This document shows, in pieces, positions 12,973-22,578 of a stretch of 64,000 nucleotides of DNA. The position numbers were made by a program, and so were the translations under genes. The notes under the pieces were generated by a model. That model was not told the DNA's origin, searched no databases, and saw nothing but the letters and a program-made list of their open reading frames with translations. How positions within the stretch are numbered: the stretch's first letter is position 1; every line of letters starts with the position of its first letter. Source of the DNA: Massilia sp. ZL223 (GTDB taxonomy: Bacteria; Pseudomonadota; Gammaproteobacteria; Burkholderiales; Burkholderiaceae_D); contig NZ_JAGPWD010000004.1 in the NCBI RefSeq assembly GCF_018119395.1, positions 1-64,000 of the forward strand, read 5' to 3'.

Positions 12973-14709
12973 ATGGCATTACGCATGAATCGGGCGGCGG
13001 CAGCCGCCTGCCTGGCTTTATTCGCATCCTGGACGCCTGCCCAGGCCCAGGTCCAGGCCGGACCGGGAAGCTGGAGCGCCAACCAGACCTGGGCCACCGA
13101 CACCGCCAACGGCGGCGCCCTGACCGGCTACTACTACTGGCCGGCCACCCAGCCCGTCCTGGACGGCAAGCGCGCGCTGGTGCTGGTGCTGCACGGCTGC
13201 GCCCAGACCGCCGCCGGCGACGTCATCGACGGAACCAGCGACAAGGGCTACAACTGGAAGGCCGCGGCCGACCAGTATGGCGCCGTGATCCTGGCGCCCA
13301 ACGCCACCGGCAACCTGTACGGCGCCCACTGCTGGGACTGGGCGAATACGAACCGCAGCCGCGGCTACGGCCACAACGCCGTGCTGCTCGACCTGGTCAA
13401 CCGCTTCGTCAGCAATCCCCAGTACGCGATCGATCCCAAGCAGGTGTATGTCGCCGGCCTGTCCTCGGGCGGCGCCCAGACCATGGTGCTGGGCTGCGTG
13501 GCGCCCGACATCTTCGCCGGGATCGGCATCAATGCCGGGCCGCCGCCGGGCGTGACGACCTCGCAGATCTCGATGGTGCCGTCGGGGTACACGGCCAGCA
13601 CGGCGGCCAACAACTGCAAGAACATGTCGGGTTCCTATGCACCCAGCTTCACGAGCCAGGTCGCCAGTGTGATCTGGGGTACCAGCGACTACACGGTGGC
13701 CCAGGGCTACGGTCCGCTGGATGCGGCCGCGATGCGCCTGGTCTACGGTGGCAGCTTTACCAAGGGCGCGACGAGCACGGTGCCGACCGGCGGCACGAAC
13801 ACGCCCTACACGGATGCGAACGGCAAAGTACGCACTTCGGAGATCTCGGTCAGCGGCATGGGCCACGCCTGGCCGGCCGGCAGCGGTGGCCAGAACAGCA
13901 ACTACGTCAATGCGACCACGGTGAACTATCCGTCCTTCGTGATGGATTTCTGGTTCAAGAATAACCTGCGCGTGGCGCGCGCGGCGCCGCCGACCATGAG
14001 CTCGTGCAGCGCCAGCGTGTCGGGATCGACGGTGACGGTGAACGGCGCCGCCACGGTGGCCGGCGGCTCGATCGCCAGCTACCGGGTGGTGCTGAACGGG
14101 GCGACGCCGGTGGACGATGCGGCCGCAGGCAGCGGGGCCAGCTTCAGCAAGGCGTACAGCGCGCGCGCCGATGGCTATTACACGGGCAGCGTGACGGCGA
14201 CCTCCAGTACCGGCCAGGTGTCGGCGGCCTGCGCCATTCCGCAGTTCCTGGTCGGTACGGCGCCGGCCTTGCTGCCGCCTGCCGGCCTGGCGGTCGGGGC
14301 GCGTACGGCGAACAGCATCGCCTTGTCGTGGAACGCGGCAAGCGGGGCGACGGGATACAACGTTTACCGGAATGGGGCGAAGCTGAATGCGTCTGCGCTG
14401 ACCTCGACGAGCTATACCGATACAGGGCTGGCGGCGTCGACCAGCTACAGCTATCAGGTGTCGGCGTTGGGCAATGGCGTGGAAAGCGCGCTGTCTTCAG
14501 CGGTAACGGGGACGACCACGTCGGGCTTCGTGTGCACGGCGACGACGGCCAGCAACTATGCGCACGTGACGGCCGGACGGGCGCACAACAGCGGCGGCTA
14601 CGCGCTGGCGAACGGGTCGAATCAGAATATGGGGCTGAACAATACGTTCTATACGACGACCTTGGCGCAGACGTCGGCGGGGTATTACGTCATCGGGAAT
14701 TGCCCGTAA
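12973..14709 (+). CDS. Extracellular PHB-depolymerase-family esterase with FN3 domain
   Basis: A 578-residue secreted esterase of the PHB depolymerase/feruloyl esterase type. It has a signal peptide to about residue 26 (ending PAQAQ) and a catalytic domain to about residue 335: oxyanion loop VLHGCAQTA, nucleophile GLSSGGAQT, Asp in WGTSDYTV and His in GMGHAWPAG. These are followed by a linker region with Cys pairs (about 345-425), a fibronectin type III module (about 435-515, LSWNAASGATGYNVYRNG) and a short Cys-containing tail ending IGNCP. This layout fits secreted depolymerases acting on polyhydroxyalkanoate or plant esters; the exact polymer cannot be told. GGAGG at 12962-12966 supports ATG 12973. 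It is convergent with tatC. Confidence 0.88.
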   Translation: MALRMNRAAAAACLALFASWTPAQAQVQAGPGSWSANQTWATDTANGGALTGYYYWPATQPVLDGKRALVLVLHGCAQTAAGDVIDGTSDKGYNWKAAADQYGAVILAPNATGNLYGAHCWDWANTNRSRGYGHNAVLLDLVNRFVSNPQYAIDPKQVYVAGLSSGGAQTMVLGCVAPDIFAGIGINAGPPPGVTTSQISMVPSGYTASTAANNCKNMSGSYAPSFTSQVASVIWGTSDYTVAQGYGPLDAAAMRLVYGGSFTKGATSTVPTGGTNTPYTDANGKVRTSEISVSGMGHAWPAGSGGQNSNYVNATTVNYPSFVMDFWFKNNLRVARAAPPTMSSCSASVSGSTVTVNGAATVAGGSIASYRVVLNGATPVDDAAAGSGASFSKAYSARADGYYTGSVTATSSTGQVSAACAIPQFLVGTAPALLPPAGLAVGARTANSIALSWNAASGATGYNVYRNGAKLNASALTSTSYTDTGLAASTSYSYQVSALGNGVESALSSAVTGTTTSGFVCTATTASNYAHVTAGRAHNSGGYALANGSNQNMGLNNTFYTTTLAQTSAGYYVIGNCP

Positions 14710-14735
14710 CGTCTATTACCAACCCGCTGCTTTAA

Positions 14736-14767
14736 AACGTCATCCCCGCCTGCGCGGGGATGACGTT
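14736..14767. repeat. Extragenic palindrome / bidirectional terminator
   Basis: A perfect 14-base stem (14736-14749 with 14754-14767) and a 4-base loop lie between the convergent esterase and tatC genes. The core CGTCATCCCCGC is related to the dispersed palindrome family found at 18442, 33663, 42087, 53724 and 61090. In this location it could end transcription from both sides. Confidence 0.65.
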
Positions 14768-14786
14768 GATATGCTTTGAGGTAGGT

Positions 14787-15542
14787 TTAGGCCGTCTCTT
14801 CCGGCGCCCGCGTCGCCCTGACAAACACCGGCGCCAGCAGCAGCCCCAGTTCGTAGAGCAAACACATCGGAATCGCCAGCGCCAGCTGGCTGACCACGTC
14901 CGGCGGCGTCACGATGGCGGCGATCACGAACGCGCCCACGATCACGTAGGAGCGGATTTCGCGCAGCTTCTGCAGGCTGACCATGTTCATGCGCACCAGG
15001 ATCACCACCACCACCGGCACCTCGAAGGTGACCCCGAAAGCCAGGCACATCGACATCACGAAGTCCAGGTAGTTCTCGATGTCCGGCGTCACCGCGATCG
15101 ACTGCGGCGCGAACTCGCCGATGAAGTGGAACACGCGGCCGAACACGAAGAAGTAGCAGAACGCCACGCCGGCGATGAACAGCAGCGAGGACGAGATCAC
15201 CAGCGGCAGTACCAGGCGCTTTTCGTGGGCATACAGGCCGGGCGCGATGAACGCCCAGGCCTGGTAGAACACCCAGGGCAGCGACAGGATGAAGGCCAGC
15301 AGCAGGGTGACCTTCATCGGCACCAGGAAGGGCGAAATCACGCCGGTGGCGATCATCTTCGACCCCACCGGCAGCGAGGCGATCATCGGGGCGGCGAGGA
15401 GGTCGTAGATCTGCGAAGGACCCGGCCACAGCATCAGCGCCGCGCACACGAGCGCAATCCCGATCGACGCCTTGACCAGGCGGTCACGCAGCTCGACCAG
15501 GTGGGAGATGAAGGTTTCTTCGCCGGCGGCTTGCTCAGTCAT
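14787..15542 (-). CDS. tatC: Sec-independent protein translocase subunit TatC
   Basis: TatC is the inner-membrane receptor for twin-arginine signal peptides and exports folded proteins with TatA and TatB. The 251-residue sequence shows the diagnostic cytoplasmic start (FISHLVELRDRL), six hydrophobic helices, APGLYAHEKR between helices 2 and 3, the conserved Glu in the periplasmic region, and GVTFEVPVVV. The start codon overlaps the tatB stop by one base (TGATG), so the two are coupled. A Tat-type substrate is encoded in the same window (LD-carboxypeptidase at 60015-61076). Confidence 0.97.
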   Translation of the reverse strand: MTEQAAGEETFISHLVELRDRLVKASIGIALVCAALMLWPGPSQIYDLLAAPMIASLPVGSKMIATGVISPFLVPMKVTLLLAFILSLPWVFYQAWAFIAPGLYAHEKRLVLPLVISSSLLFIAGVAFCYFFVFGRVFHFIGEFAPQSIAVTPDIENYLDFVMSMCLAFGVTFEVPVVVVILVRMNMVSLQKLREIRSYVIVGAFVIAAIVTPPDVVSQLALAIPMCLLYELGLLLAPVFVRATRAPEETA

Positions 15543-16051
15543 CAGAAGAAGGAAGTATTGGATTTGGCGCCATACGGGGAGCCGGCCGGGCGGAACTTGC
15601 GTACCCGTGCGGCGCCCGACATCACATGGCGCTTGGTGCCATGGCGGTTCTTGTACCAGGCCGGCACGCTGGAGGTGCGCACCAGCTTCTTGCGGCGGAA
15701 GTCGCGCGCCTTGCGCTCGATGTCCTGCGGCGTGGCCGGCACGTTGATGCCGCTGTCATGGGCCGCGCGTCCGTCCCACAGCGCCTCGACCTCGTCGACG
15801 TGGCTGTGGACCGTGTGCTCGACCTCGTCCTTGAACGATTGCGCGCTCTCCTGCACTTCCTTGTGCAGGTTGCGCAGTTCGTCCAGCTCGATCTCGCGGC
15901 TGACTTCGGACTTCACGTCGTGCAGGTAGCGCTGGGCGCGCCCGTACAGGGTGCCGGCCATGCGCGCCACCTTCGGCAGCTTTTCAGGGCCGATCACGAT
16001 CAGCGCGACAACGCCGATGATCGCGAGTTTGGACAGTCCGAGATCGATCAT
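15542..16051 (-). CDS. tatB: Sec-independent protein translocase subunit TatB
   Basis: 169 residues. TatB partners TatC in the receptor complex. The N-terminal membrane helix MIDLGLSKLAIIGVVALIVIG is followed by PEKLPKVARMAGTL, the TatB amphipathic-helix signature with Glu and Pro after the helix. A long charged cytosolic helix then runs to about residue 95, with a basic, low-complexity tail. It lies 12 bases downstream of tatA and overlaps tatC by one base. Confidence 0.95.
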   Translation of the reverse strand: MIDLGLSKLAIIGVVALIVIGPEKLPKVARMAGTLYGRAQRYLHDVKSEVSREIELDELRNLHKEVQESAQSFKDEVEHTVHSHVDEVEALWDGRAAHDSGINVPATPQDIERKARDFRRKKLVRTSSVPAWYKNRHGTKRHVMSGAARVRKFRPAGSPYGAKSNTSFF

Positions 16052-16063
16052 GGGACCCGCGGA

Positions 16064-16306
16064 TTACGAACGGGTCTTGTCGCGGGCTTCCACGTCGATG
16101 GTCGTCTTGTCGGCGACCTGCTGCGGCGGGGTCGTGGAGGCGGTGGTAGAGCCGTTGGCCTTCTCTTCCTCGCCCTTCACGCCGTCCTTGAAGCCCTTCA
16201 CTGCTTTGCCGAGATCGGAACCGATATTGCCGATCTTCTTGGTGCCGAAAATCAGCATCACGACGACCAGGACAATCACCCAGTGCCAAATACTCATCGA
16301 ACCCAT
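16064..16306 (-). CDS. tatA: Sec-independent protein translocase subunit TatA
   Basis: 80 residues. TatA oligomerises to form the export pathway for folded proteins. [20 protein letters not shown] is the membrane helix, followed by [22 protein letters not shown], the hinge and amphipathic helix with the invariant Phe-Gly pair. A short acidic/Thr-rich tail follows. AAGGAG seven bases before ATG 16306 supports this start over Met-4. It is the first gene of tatABC and lies downstream of the HIT gene in the his-linked cluster. Confidence 0.95.
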   Translation of the reverse strand: MGSMSIWHWVIVLVVVMLIFGTKKIGNIGSDLGKAVKGFKDGVKGEEEKANGSTTASTTPPQQVADKTTIDVEARDKTRS

Positions 16307-16410
16307 GTTTGTCTCCTTGCAAGGCGCCGGGCGCCTGTAAATCGGAAATGCGTATGTTTCAGTATACGCGATGTGGGGACACTTGCCCCCATATAAAGCT
16401 TAGGCTGGAC

Positions 16411-16785
16411 TTAGGTGCCCAGACCGCGCCATGGACGCTTGCCGCCGTACACATGCAGGTGCAGGTGATACACCTCTTGCCCGCCGTCCGGCCCGCTGTT
16501 GATCAGGGTCTTGAAGCCGCCGCTGCGTCCGCCGTTGCCGTCGGATTTCACCGCGACACCATGCTCCTCGGCAAGCTTCGGCGCCAGCGCCAGCATCTTG
16601 CCCAGTACGGCGGCGTGCTCGTTCGTGCAGTCGGACAAGGTGTCCACGTGCTGCTTCGGAATCACCAGCAGGTGCACCGGAGCGGCCGGGTTGATATCCT
16701 TGAACGCGAGCACATCGTCATCTTCATAGACGACGGCAGCCGGGATCTGCTTGGCGACGATCTTGCAAAAAATGCAGTTGTCCAT
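16411..16785 (-). CDS. Histidine triad (HIT/HINT) nucleotide-binding protein
   Basis: A 124-residue cytosolic HIT protein. It carries the family core HLHLHVYGG (the histidine triad, H-x-H-x-H) at about residues 107-115, and an N-terminal CIFCKI Cys pair as in HinT/YcfF proteins that bind zinc. HINT enzymes hydrolyse purine nucleoside phosphoramidates and aminoacyl-adenylates. Its place between hisE and tatA is conserved in Burkholderiales and probably reflects operon history more than a role in histidine synthesis. Confidence 0.93.
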   Translation of the reverse strand: MDNCIFCKIVAKQIPAAVVYEDDDVLAFKDINPAAPVHLLVIPKQHVDTLSDCTNEHAAVLGKMLALAPKLAEEHGVAVKSDGNGGRSGGFKTLINSGPDGGQEVYHLHLHVYGGKRPWRGLGT

Positions 16786-16906
16786 CTTCTCTCCAGATGA
16801 TTACAGTGCTTTCCGTTTGGAAAACCTAGCTATCCTACCAGCGCCGCATGACATTGGGATGACGATTATGACACCGGATGCCAGCGCCGCAAGGGTAAGT
16901 AGGCGC

Positions 16907-17245
16907 TTACTCTTTGCGCGCGGCCTTTTCGTCGAGACCGGACAAGCCTTCGCGGCGCGCCAGTTCGTCGAGCACCTGCTGCGGCGTCAGCTTGAACTGG
17001 GCCAGCAGCACCATCGAGTGGAACCACAGGTCGGCGCACTCGTACAGGACCTTGGAAGTGTCGCCCGAGACGCGCGCGTCCTTGGCGGCCATCACGGTCT
17101 CGGTGGCTTCTTCGCCGATCTTCTTGAGAATGGCGTCGTCGCCCTTGGCGAACAGCTTGGCCACATAGGATTTGTCGGGGTCGCCGCCGTTTTCCAGCTT
17201 GCGCGATTCGATCACGGCCGCGACACGGGCCAGGGTAACGCTCAT
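16907..17245 (-). CDS. hisE: Phosphoribosyl-ATP diphosphatase
   Basis: HisE removes pyrophosphate from phosphoribosyl-ATP, step 2 of histidine synthesis. The 112-residue MazG-like all-helical protein shows [28 protein letters not shown] (metal-binding Glu pair) and the ...[14 protein letters not shown] acidic helix. The ATG overlaps the hisI stop by four bases. HisE and HisI are separate proteins here, not fused as in enterobacteria. Confidence 0.95.
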   Translation of the reverse strand: MSVTLARVAAVIESRKLENGGDPDKSYVAKLFAKGDDAILKKIGEEATETVMAAKDARVSGDTSKVLYECADLWFHSMVLLAQFKLTPQQVLDELARREGLSGLDEKAARKE

Positions 17246-17652
17246 GAGGGTTTCTTATCCGCGGAATAAATGGTGTCGGGGTCCTTCAGCACCGGCTCGG
17301 CCGTCTGCCAGTCGGCCCCGTCGAATTTCTGGAAGAAGCAGGAGTGGCGCCCCGTGTGGCAGGCGATGCCCCCTAGCTGCTCGATCTTGAGCAGCACCAC
17401 GTCCTCGTCGCAGTCGAGGCGCATTTCCAGCACTTTCTGAATGTGGCCGGACTCTTCGCCCTTGTGCCACAGCTTCTTGCGCGAGCGGCTCCAGTAGACG
17501 GCTTCGCCCAGCTCGGCGGTCCTGGCCAGCGCTTCGCGGTTCATCCAGGCGAACATCAGGATGTCGCCGGTGGCCGCTTCCTGGGCGATCACCGGCACCA
17601 GACCGTGCTCGTCCCATCGCACCTTGTTCAGCCATTTGGCATTGGTCGGCAT
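17242..17652 (-). CDS. hisI: Phosphoribosyl-AMP cyclohydrolase
   Basis: HisI opens the adenine ring of phosphoribosyl-AMP, step 3 of the pathway, using zinc. The 136-residue product has [28 protein letters not shown], the metal-binding LDCDEDV and the Cys-rich [11 protein letters not shown]. The start is ATG 17652 ([10 protein letters not shown]); the frame is open further upstream, but that stretch overlaps hisF. It ends with a 4-base overlap into hisE and begins two bases after the hisF stop. Confidence 0.95.
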   Translation of the reverse strand: MPTNAKWLNKVRWDEHGLVPVIAQEAATGDILMFAWMNREALARTAELGEAVYWSRSRKKLWHKGEESGHIQKVLEMRLDCDEDVVLLKIEQLGGIACHTGRHSCFFQKFDGADWQTAEPVLKDPDTIYSADKKPS

Positions 17653-17654
17653 GT

Positions 17655-18416
17655 TCACTCCAGGCGCATGGGGATGCCACGCTCGGCCATGAAGCGCTTG
17701 GCTTCGCCGACCGTGTGCTGCCCGTAGTGGAAGATGCTGGCCGCCAGCACCGCGTCGGCGTGGCCTTCCAGGACGCCGTCGGCCAGGTCCTGCAGGCCGC
17801 CCACGCCGCCCGAGGCGATCACGGGGATGCCGACCGCGTCCGAGACGGCGCGCGTCAGGCCGAGGTCGAAGCCGACCTTGGTGCCGTCGCGGTCCATGGA
17901 AGTGAGCAGCAGTTCGCCGGCGCCCAGGCTTTCCATCTTGCGCGCCCATTCGACGGCGTCGAGGCCGGTGGCGTTGCGGCCGCCGTGGGTGAAGACTTCC
18001 CACTTGCCGGGCGCGACCTGCTTGGCGTCGATCGCGACCACGATGCACTGGGAACCGTGCTTTTGCGAGGCGTCGAACACCAGCTGCGGGTTGGTGACGG
18101 CCGAGGTGTTCATGCTGACCTTGTCGGCGCCGGCATTGAGCAGGCGGCGCACGTCCTCGACCTTGCGCACGCCGCCACCGACGGTGAGCGGAATGAAGAC
18201 GGTCGAGGCCACGGCTTCGATGATCGGCAGGATCAGGTCGCGGCCGTCGCTCGAGGCGGTGATGTCGAGGAAGGTGATTTCGTCGGCGCCCTGCCCGTCG
18301 TAGCGGCGGGCGATCTCGACCGGGTCGCCGGCATCGCGCAGCTCGGTGAAGTTGACGCCCTTGACCACACGGCCGCCGGTGACGTCGAGGCAGGGGATGA
18401 TGCGTTTTGCGAGCAT
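17655..18416 (-). CDS. hisF: Imidazole glycerol phosphate synthase, cyclase subunit
   Basis: HisF is the (beta/alpha)8 cyclase that uses ammonia from HisH to form imidazole glycerol phosphate and AICAR. The 253 residues include [15 protein letters not shown] with the catalytic Asp, [11 protein letters not shown] and [10 protein letters not shown] as phosphate-binding loops, and VVAIDAKQ with the second catalytic Asp. It is separated from hisA by 147 bases that contain an extragenic palindrome pair, the largest break within the his genes. Confidence 0.97.
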   Translation of the reverse strand: MLAKRIIPCLDVTGGRVVKGVNFTELRDAGDPVEIARRYDGQGADEITFLDITASSDGRDLILPIIEAVASTVFIPLTVGGGVRKVEDVRRLLNAGADKVSMNTSAVTNPQLVFDASQKHGSQCIVVAIDAKQVAPGKWEVFTHGGRNATGLDAVEWARKMESLGAGELLLTSMDRDGTKVGFDLGLTRAVSDAVGIPVIASGGVGGLQDLADGVLEGHADAVLAASIFHYGQHTVGEAKRFMAERGIPMRLE

Positions 18417-18441
18417 AAAATTTTTTGCGTTAGCGCTTGTT

Positions 18442-18530
18442 CGTCGTTCCCGCGAAGGCGGGAACCCAAGTTCTACCAGCGTTTCGGCTGCTCATGCAAG
18501 CTTGGATTCCCGCCTTCGCGGGAATGACGG
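18442..18530. repeat. Paired extragenic palindromes inside the his operon
   Basis: Two palindromic units face each other: 18442-18472 (CGTCGTTCCCGCGAAGG...CCAAGTT) and 18498-18530 (AAGCTTGGATTCCCGCC...GACGG). The layout is BIME-like, with a 25-base spacer. The pair fills most of the hisA-hisF gap. Confidence 0.8.
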
Positions 18531-18563
18531 TGTATTTGAACCGGTGACTATCGGCCCTGGGGA

Positions 18564-19340
18564 TTAAGCGTCCGCACCCTCAGTCAGTTCATCGGCACGC
18601 ACCTGCGCCGAGGTCAGGTCCAGCGTGCCTTCATAGATCGAACGGCCGCAGATCACGCCTTCGATGCCTTCGTCCTGCACCGCGCACAGCGCTTCCACGT
18701 CGGACAGGTTGTGCACGCCGCCCGAAGCGATGATCGGGATGCGCACGGCTTGCGCCAGCTTGACGGTGGCTTCGATGTTCACGCCCGCCATCATGCCGTC
18801 GCGGCCGATGTCGGTGTAGACGATCGATTCCACGCCGTAGCCTTCGAACTTCTTGGCCAGGTCGATGACCTCGTGGCCCGACATCTTGCTCCAGCCGTCG
18901 GTCGCGACCTTGCCGTCCTTGGCGTCCAGGCCGACGATGATGCTGCCAGGGAAGGCGCCGCAGGCGTCGTGCAGGAAGCCCGGGTTCTTCACGGCGGCAG
19001 TGCCGACGATGATGTAGCTGATGCCGTCGTCCAGGTAGCGCTCGATGGTGTCGAGGTCGCGGATGCCGCCGCCCAGCTGGACCGGAATTTCTTCCAGTTC
19101 ATTCTGTTCGGCGTACTCCTGCACGACCTGCAGGATCGATTTGATCGCTTCTTCGTTCTTGGGCTTGCCCGCGAAGGCGCCGTTCAGGTCCACCAGGTGC
19201 AGCCGGCGCGCGCCCTTCTTGAGCCAATGCAGCGCCATCTCGGCGGGATCTTCGGAAAACACGGTGGCGAGGTCCATATCGCCTTGTTTCAGGCGAACGC
19301 AGTGACCGTCTTTCAGGTCGATGGCGGGGATCAGCAGCAT
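18564..19340 (-). CDS. hisA: ProFAR isomerase (phosphoribosylformimino-AICAR-P isomerase)
   Basis: HisA performs the Amadori rearrangement of ProFAR to PRFAR, step 4. The 258-residue (beta/alpha)8 barrel has [19 protein letters not shown] with the general-base Asp, QLGGGIRDL and IASGGVHNL as phosphate-binding loops, and [12 protein letters not shown] with the second catalytic Asp. It starts with ATG 19340 and lies 43 bases downstream of hisH. Confidence 0.97.
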   Translation of the reverse strand: MLLIPAIDLKDGHCVRLKQGDMDLATVFSEDPAEMALHWLKKGARRLHLVDLNGAFAGKPKNEEAIKSILQVVQEYAEQNELEEIPVQLGGGIRDLDTIERYLDDGISYIIVGTAAVKNPGFLHDACGAFPGSIIVGLDAKDGKVATDGWSKMSGHEVIDLAKKFEGYGVESIVYTDIGRDGMMAGVNIEATVKLAQAVRIPIIASGGVHNLSDVEALCAVQDEGIEGVICGRSIYEGTLDLTSAQVRADELTEGADA

Positions 19341-19383
19341 GATGGTGGTCGGTTGGTTGACGGTTGGGAGCGAACGCGGGCGT

Positions 19384-20025
19384 TCACGGTTTCCAGTGGA
19401 TGAAATTACGGTACAGGCGCAGCCCTGCGGCGGCGCTCTTCTCGGGGTGGAACTGGGTGGCGACGAGGTTGTCGCGCGCCACCGTGCAGCAATACGGCGC
19501 GCCGTAGTCGGCTTCGCCTATCGTGTCGGACGGGTTGTCCGGCACCGCGTAATAGCTGTGCACGAAATAGAAATAGCTGTTGTCGGCGACGCCTTCCCAC
19601 AGCGCGTGGGCGCGCGACTGGCGTACGCGGTTCCAGCCCATCTGAGGCACCTTGAAGCGCGAGCCATCAAGCTGCAGCTTGCCGTCGAGCTGGAAGCGCA
19701 CCACCTTGCCGGGCAGCAGGCCCAGGCCGGGGGTGCCGTCGTTTTCTTCGCTGGCATCGAACAGCATCTGCTCGCCCACGCACACGCCCATCACGGGTTT
19801 GTTCCGGACGGCGCGCAGCAGGGCTTCCTCGGCGCCGGATTCGCGCAGGCTGGTCATGCAGTCGCGCATCGCGCCCTGGCCGGGCAGGACGATGCGGTCG
19901 GCCGCGTCGATGTCGCCGGCATTGTTCGAGACCAGCACATCGGCTTCGGGCGCGGCCGCGCGCAGGGCCTGCGCCACAGAGCGCAGGTTGCCGAGGCCGT
20001 CCACCACAACAATCTTGTTCGTCAT
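19384..20025 (-). CDS. hisH: Imidazole glycerol phosphate synthase, glutaminase subunit
   Basis: HisH is a class I glutamine amidotransferase feeding ammonia to HisF. The 213-residue product has the nucleophile elbow [11 protein letters not shown] (catalytic Cys) and the C-terminal QFHPEKS (His and Glu of the triad). The N-terminal loop reads [11 protein letters not shown], where the more usual form is VDYGMGNLRS, so one residue is missing and the Tyr is absent; this loop packs near the active site. ATG 20025 is chosen; the frame is open for 40 more codons that overlap hisB and look unlike the family. Confidence 0.95.
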   Translation of the reverse strand: MTNKIVVVDGLGNLRSVAQALRAAAPEADVLVSNNAGDIDAADRIVLPGQGAMRDCMTSLRESGAEEALLRAVRNKPVMGVCVGEQMLFDASEENDGTPGLGLLPGKVVRFQLDGKLQLDGSRFKVPQMGWNRVRQSRAHALWEGVADNSYFYFVHSYYAVPDNPSDTIGEADYGAPYCCTVARDNLVATQFHPEKSAAAGLRLYRNFIHWKP

Positions 20026-20029
20026 GGCG

Positions 20030-20620
20030 TCAGAGGCTGCCTTTGGTCGAAGGGATGATGCCGGCGGCGCGCTCGTCCAGCTCGGTGGCCATGCGCAGGG
20101 CGCGGCCGAAAGCCTTGAACACGGTTTCGCACTGGTGGTGCGCATTCACGCCGCGCAGGTTGTCGATGTGCAGGGTCACGCCCGCATGGTTGACGAAGCC
20201 GCGGAAGAACTCGCCGGTCAGGTCGACGTCGAAGGTGCCGATCATGGCGCGCGTGAAGGGAATGTGCATTTCCAGGCCAGGGCGGCCGGAGAAATCGATG
20301 ACCACGCGCGACAGCGCCTCGTCCAGCGGCACGTAGGAATGGCCGTAGCGGCGGATGCCTTTCTTGTCGCCGACGGCCTTGGCCACCGCCATGCCGAGCG
20401 TGATACCGGTGTCCTCGACGGTGTGGTGCGCATCGATGTGCAGGTCGCCGACGGCTTCGACTTCCAGGTCGATCATGCCGTGGCGCGCGATCTGGTCCAG
20501 CATATGGTCGAGGAAGGGGACGCCGGTATTGAGTTTCTGGCGGCCGGTGCCGTCGAGGTTGATCGCGACGCGGATCTGCGTCTCGTTGGTGTTGCGCGTG
20601 ATTTCGGCGGTGCGGGTCAT
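20030..20620 (-). CDS. hisB: Imidazoleglycerol-phosphate dehydratase
   Basis: Step 6 of histidine synthesis: dehydration of imidazole glycerol phosphate by a manganese enzyme. The 196-residue monofunctional form has [22 protein letters not shown] and [18 protein letters not shown], the His-rich metal-binding motifs. It lacks the histidinol-phosphatase domain of the E. coli bifunctional HisB, so a separate phosphatase must act elsewhere. hisH begins four bases downstream. Confidence 0.97.
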   Translation of the reverse strand: MTRTAEITRNTNETQIRVAINLDGTGRQKLNTGVPFLDHMLDQIARHGMIDLEVEAVGDLHIDAHHTVEDTGITLGMAVAKAVGDKKGIRRYGHSYVPLDEALSRVVIDFSGRPGLEMHIPFTRAMIGTFDVDLTGEFFRGFVNHAGVTLHIDNLRGVNAHHQCETVFKAFGRALRMATELDERAAGIIPSTKGSL

Positions 20621-20665
20621 TGCAGGGTGCTCGTCAGTCGGCCTCCCCCATCGGGGAGAGACCGG

Positions 20666-21754
20666 TTACAGGGACGCTTTCAGGGCTGTCAGGAATTGGG
20701 TGTTTTCTTCCGGGGTGCTCACCGTGACGCGGATGCAGTTCGTCAGCAGCTTATGCATTTTACTCAAATTTTTGATCAAGACCTTCTCGCCATGGAGATG
20801 CGCGCAGACGGCATCGGCGTCCGGCACCCGCAGCGAGATGAAATTCGCGGCCGACGGGAAGACTTCGACACCCGGCAAGGCCGCCAGTTCGGCGGCCAGG
20901 CGGCTGCGCTCGGCGTTGATCTGCTCGGCCTGGCGGTCGAGCACGTCGAGGTGGTCGAGCGCGAACTCGGCCGCCACCTGGGTCAGCACGTTCACGTTGT
21001 AGGGCGGACGGACTTTTTCGAACTGTTCCAGCAGCGCGGCGTGGCCCGACAGGTAGCCCAGGCGGATGCCGGCCAGGCCCAGCTTGGACAGGGTGCGCAT
21101 CACGACCAGGTTGTCGAATTCCGGCAGGCGGCCCATGAAGCTCTTGTGGGCGAAGGGCTGGTAAGCCTCGTCGACCACGGCGATACCGGTGTCGCCCAGG
21201 GCGCGGATCACCGCTTCCATGTCGGCGGCGTCGAACAGGTTGCCGGTGGGATTGTTCGGGTAGGCCAGGAAGACCAGCGAGGGCTTGTGCTGCTCGATGG
21301 CGGCCAGCATCGCTTCGCGGTCGAGCGAGAAATCTTCCTTGACCGGCACGCCGACGAAATCGGCGCCGGCGAACTGGGCCGAGCGCGAGAACATCACGAA
21401 GGCCGGGACCGGCGCCATGACCACGGCGCGCTGGTCTTGTTTTGCGACGGCGGTCGCCATGATGGCGATCAGCTCGTCCGAACCGTTGCCCAGAAGCACG
21501 TCATAGCCGGCAGGCACGCCCAGCTTGGCGCAGATCTTGTTCTTGACGGTGCGGTAGGACGGCACCGGATAGCGGTTCAGGGCCGCGTCGGCCAGGCGCG
21601 CGCCCAGTTCGCGGCGGAGTTCTTCCGGCAGCTCGTAGGGATTCTCCATCGCATCTAGCTTGATGTAGCCGCTGGCGTCCGGCACATGGTAGCTGCCGAT
21701 CGCACGCACGTCGGCACGGATGGTGTTGTCGATCAGCTTGTCGATGGCGCTCAT
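20666..21754 (-). CDS. hisC: Histidinol-phosphate aminotransferase
   Basis: A PLP-dependent class I/II aminotransferase that converts imidazole acetol phosphate and glutamate to histidinol phosphate. The 362-residue product has MENPYELP (substrate loop), [10 protein letters not shown] (PLP phosphate), [17 protein letters not shown] (Asp to the pyridine nitrogen) and [15 protein letters not shown] (Schiff-base Lys). The ATG overlaps the stop of the methyltransferase gene by four bases, so it is translated with that gene. Confidence 0.96.
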   Translation of the reverse strand: MSAIDKLIDNTIRADVRAIGSYHVPDASGYIKLDAMENPYELPEELRRELGARLADAALNRYPVPSYRTVKNKICAKLGVPAGYDVLLGNGSDELIAIMATAVAKQDQRAVVMAPVPAFVMFSRSAQFAGADFVGVPVKEDFSLDREAMLAAIEQHKPSLVFLAYPNNPTGNLFDAADMEAVIRALGDTGIAVVDEAYQPFAHKSFMGRLPEFDNLVVMRTLSKLGLAGIRLGYLSGHAALLEQFEKVRPPYNVNVLTQVAAEFALDHLDVLDRQAEQINAERSRLAAELAALPGVEVFPSAANFISLRVPDADAVCAHLHGEKVLIKNLSKMHKLLTNCIRVTVSTPEENTQFLTALKASL

Positions 21755-22578
21755 GGATTTCCTTCAGAGGTAATGGCGATAGCCCCTTTGGCCGCCGCCT
21801 TGCGTTTCTTTGCAGCCAGCGGAACTTCCGGCGCGGCAAGGCGCGCCTGGATGATCTCGCAATAGGCCGGGTTCAGCTCGAAGCCGGTGAACTGCCGGCC
21901 CAGGCGCTTGGCCGCGATGGCCGTGGTGCCGCTGCCCATGAAGGGATCGAGCACCACGCCGCCCGGCGGGCAGGAGGCCTTGACCATGCGCTCGATGATC
22001 TCGAGCGGCTTCTGGGTCGGGTGGTCGGCGCGCTCCGGATGCTCGCGGTGCAGGCGCGACACGCTCCATACGTCCTTCGGGTTGTAACCCACTTCGAGCC
22101 ACTTGGCGCCGACGAAGATCGAGCGCGAGCGGGCCTTCTTGGTCTCGGCGTCGTAGGGAATACGCACCGCGTCCAGGTCGAAGTAGTAGTCCTTGCGGTT
22201 GACGAAGAAGCCGATGGTGTCGTGCACCGAGCTGAAGCTGCGCACGCTGCCGCCCATCGAGGGCACGCGGCGGTCCCAGATGATCTCGTTCATCATCGTC
22301 ATGCGCTTTTTGAGCATGACAAAGATCTCGGGTGCGAAGCGCCAGGTCAGGAAGATGTACAGGCTGCCGTTGGCCTTCAGCTTGGGCAGCACGGCGGCTA
22401 TCCACTGCTCGGTCCAGGCCAGGTAGGCTTCGACGCTCTGCTGGTCGGACGCGTTGCCGTAGTCCTTGCCGAGGTTGTAGGGCGGGTCGGTCAGGATCAG
22501 GTCGATGGATGCATCCGGGATGCGCGCGATTCCTTCGAGCGCATCCTCGCAGAAGACCTGGTTGACCCAGTCCGTCAT
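21751..22578 (-). CDS. Orphan beta-class DNA methyltransferase embedded in his operon
   Basis: A 275-residue site-specific DNA methyltransferase. Catalytic motif IV is DPPY at residues 31-34, and the S-adenosylmethionine motif I ([10 protein letters not shown]) comes later, near residue 215. This order is that of beta-class amino-methyltransferases; DPPY fits N6-adenine best, though N4-cytosine is not excluded. HPTQKPLEI precedes motif I, as in CcrM/HinfI relatives, but the CcrM-type C-terminal extension is missing. The tail is basic (KKRKAAAKG). No restriction endonuclease is adjacent. It overlaps both hisD (upstream) and hisC (downstream) by 4-base ATGA junctions, so its expression is tied to histidine synthesis. 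Target sequence unknown. Confidence 0.9.
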   Translation of the reverse strand: MTDWVNQVFCEDALEGIARIPDASIDLILTDPPYNLGKDYGNASDQQSVEAYLAWTEQWIAAVLPKLKANGSLYIFLTWRFAPEIFVMLKKRMTMMNEIIWDRRVPSMGGSVRSFSSVHDTIGFFVNRKDYYFDLDAVRIPYDAETKKARSRSIFVGAKWLEVGYNPKDVWSVSRLHREHPERADHPTQKPLEIIERMVKASCPPGGVVLDPFMGSGTTAIAAKRLGRQFTGFELNPAYCEIIQARLAAPEVPLAAKKRKAAAKGAIAITSEGNP

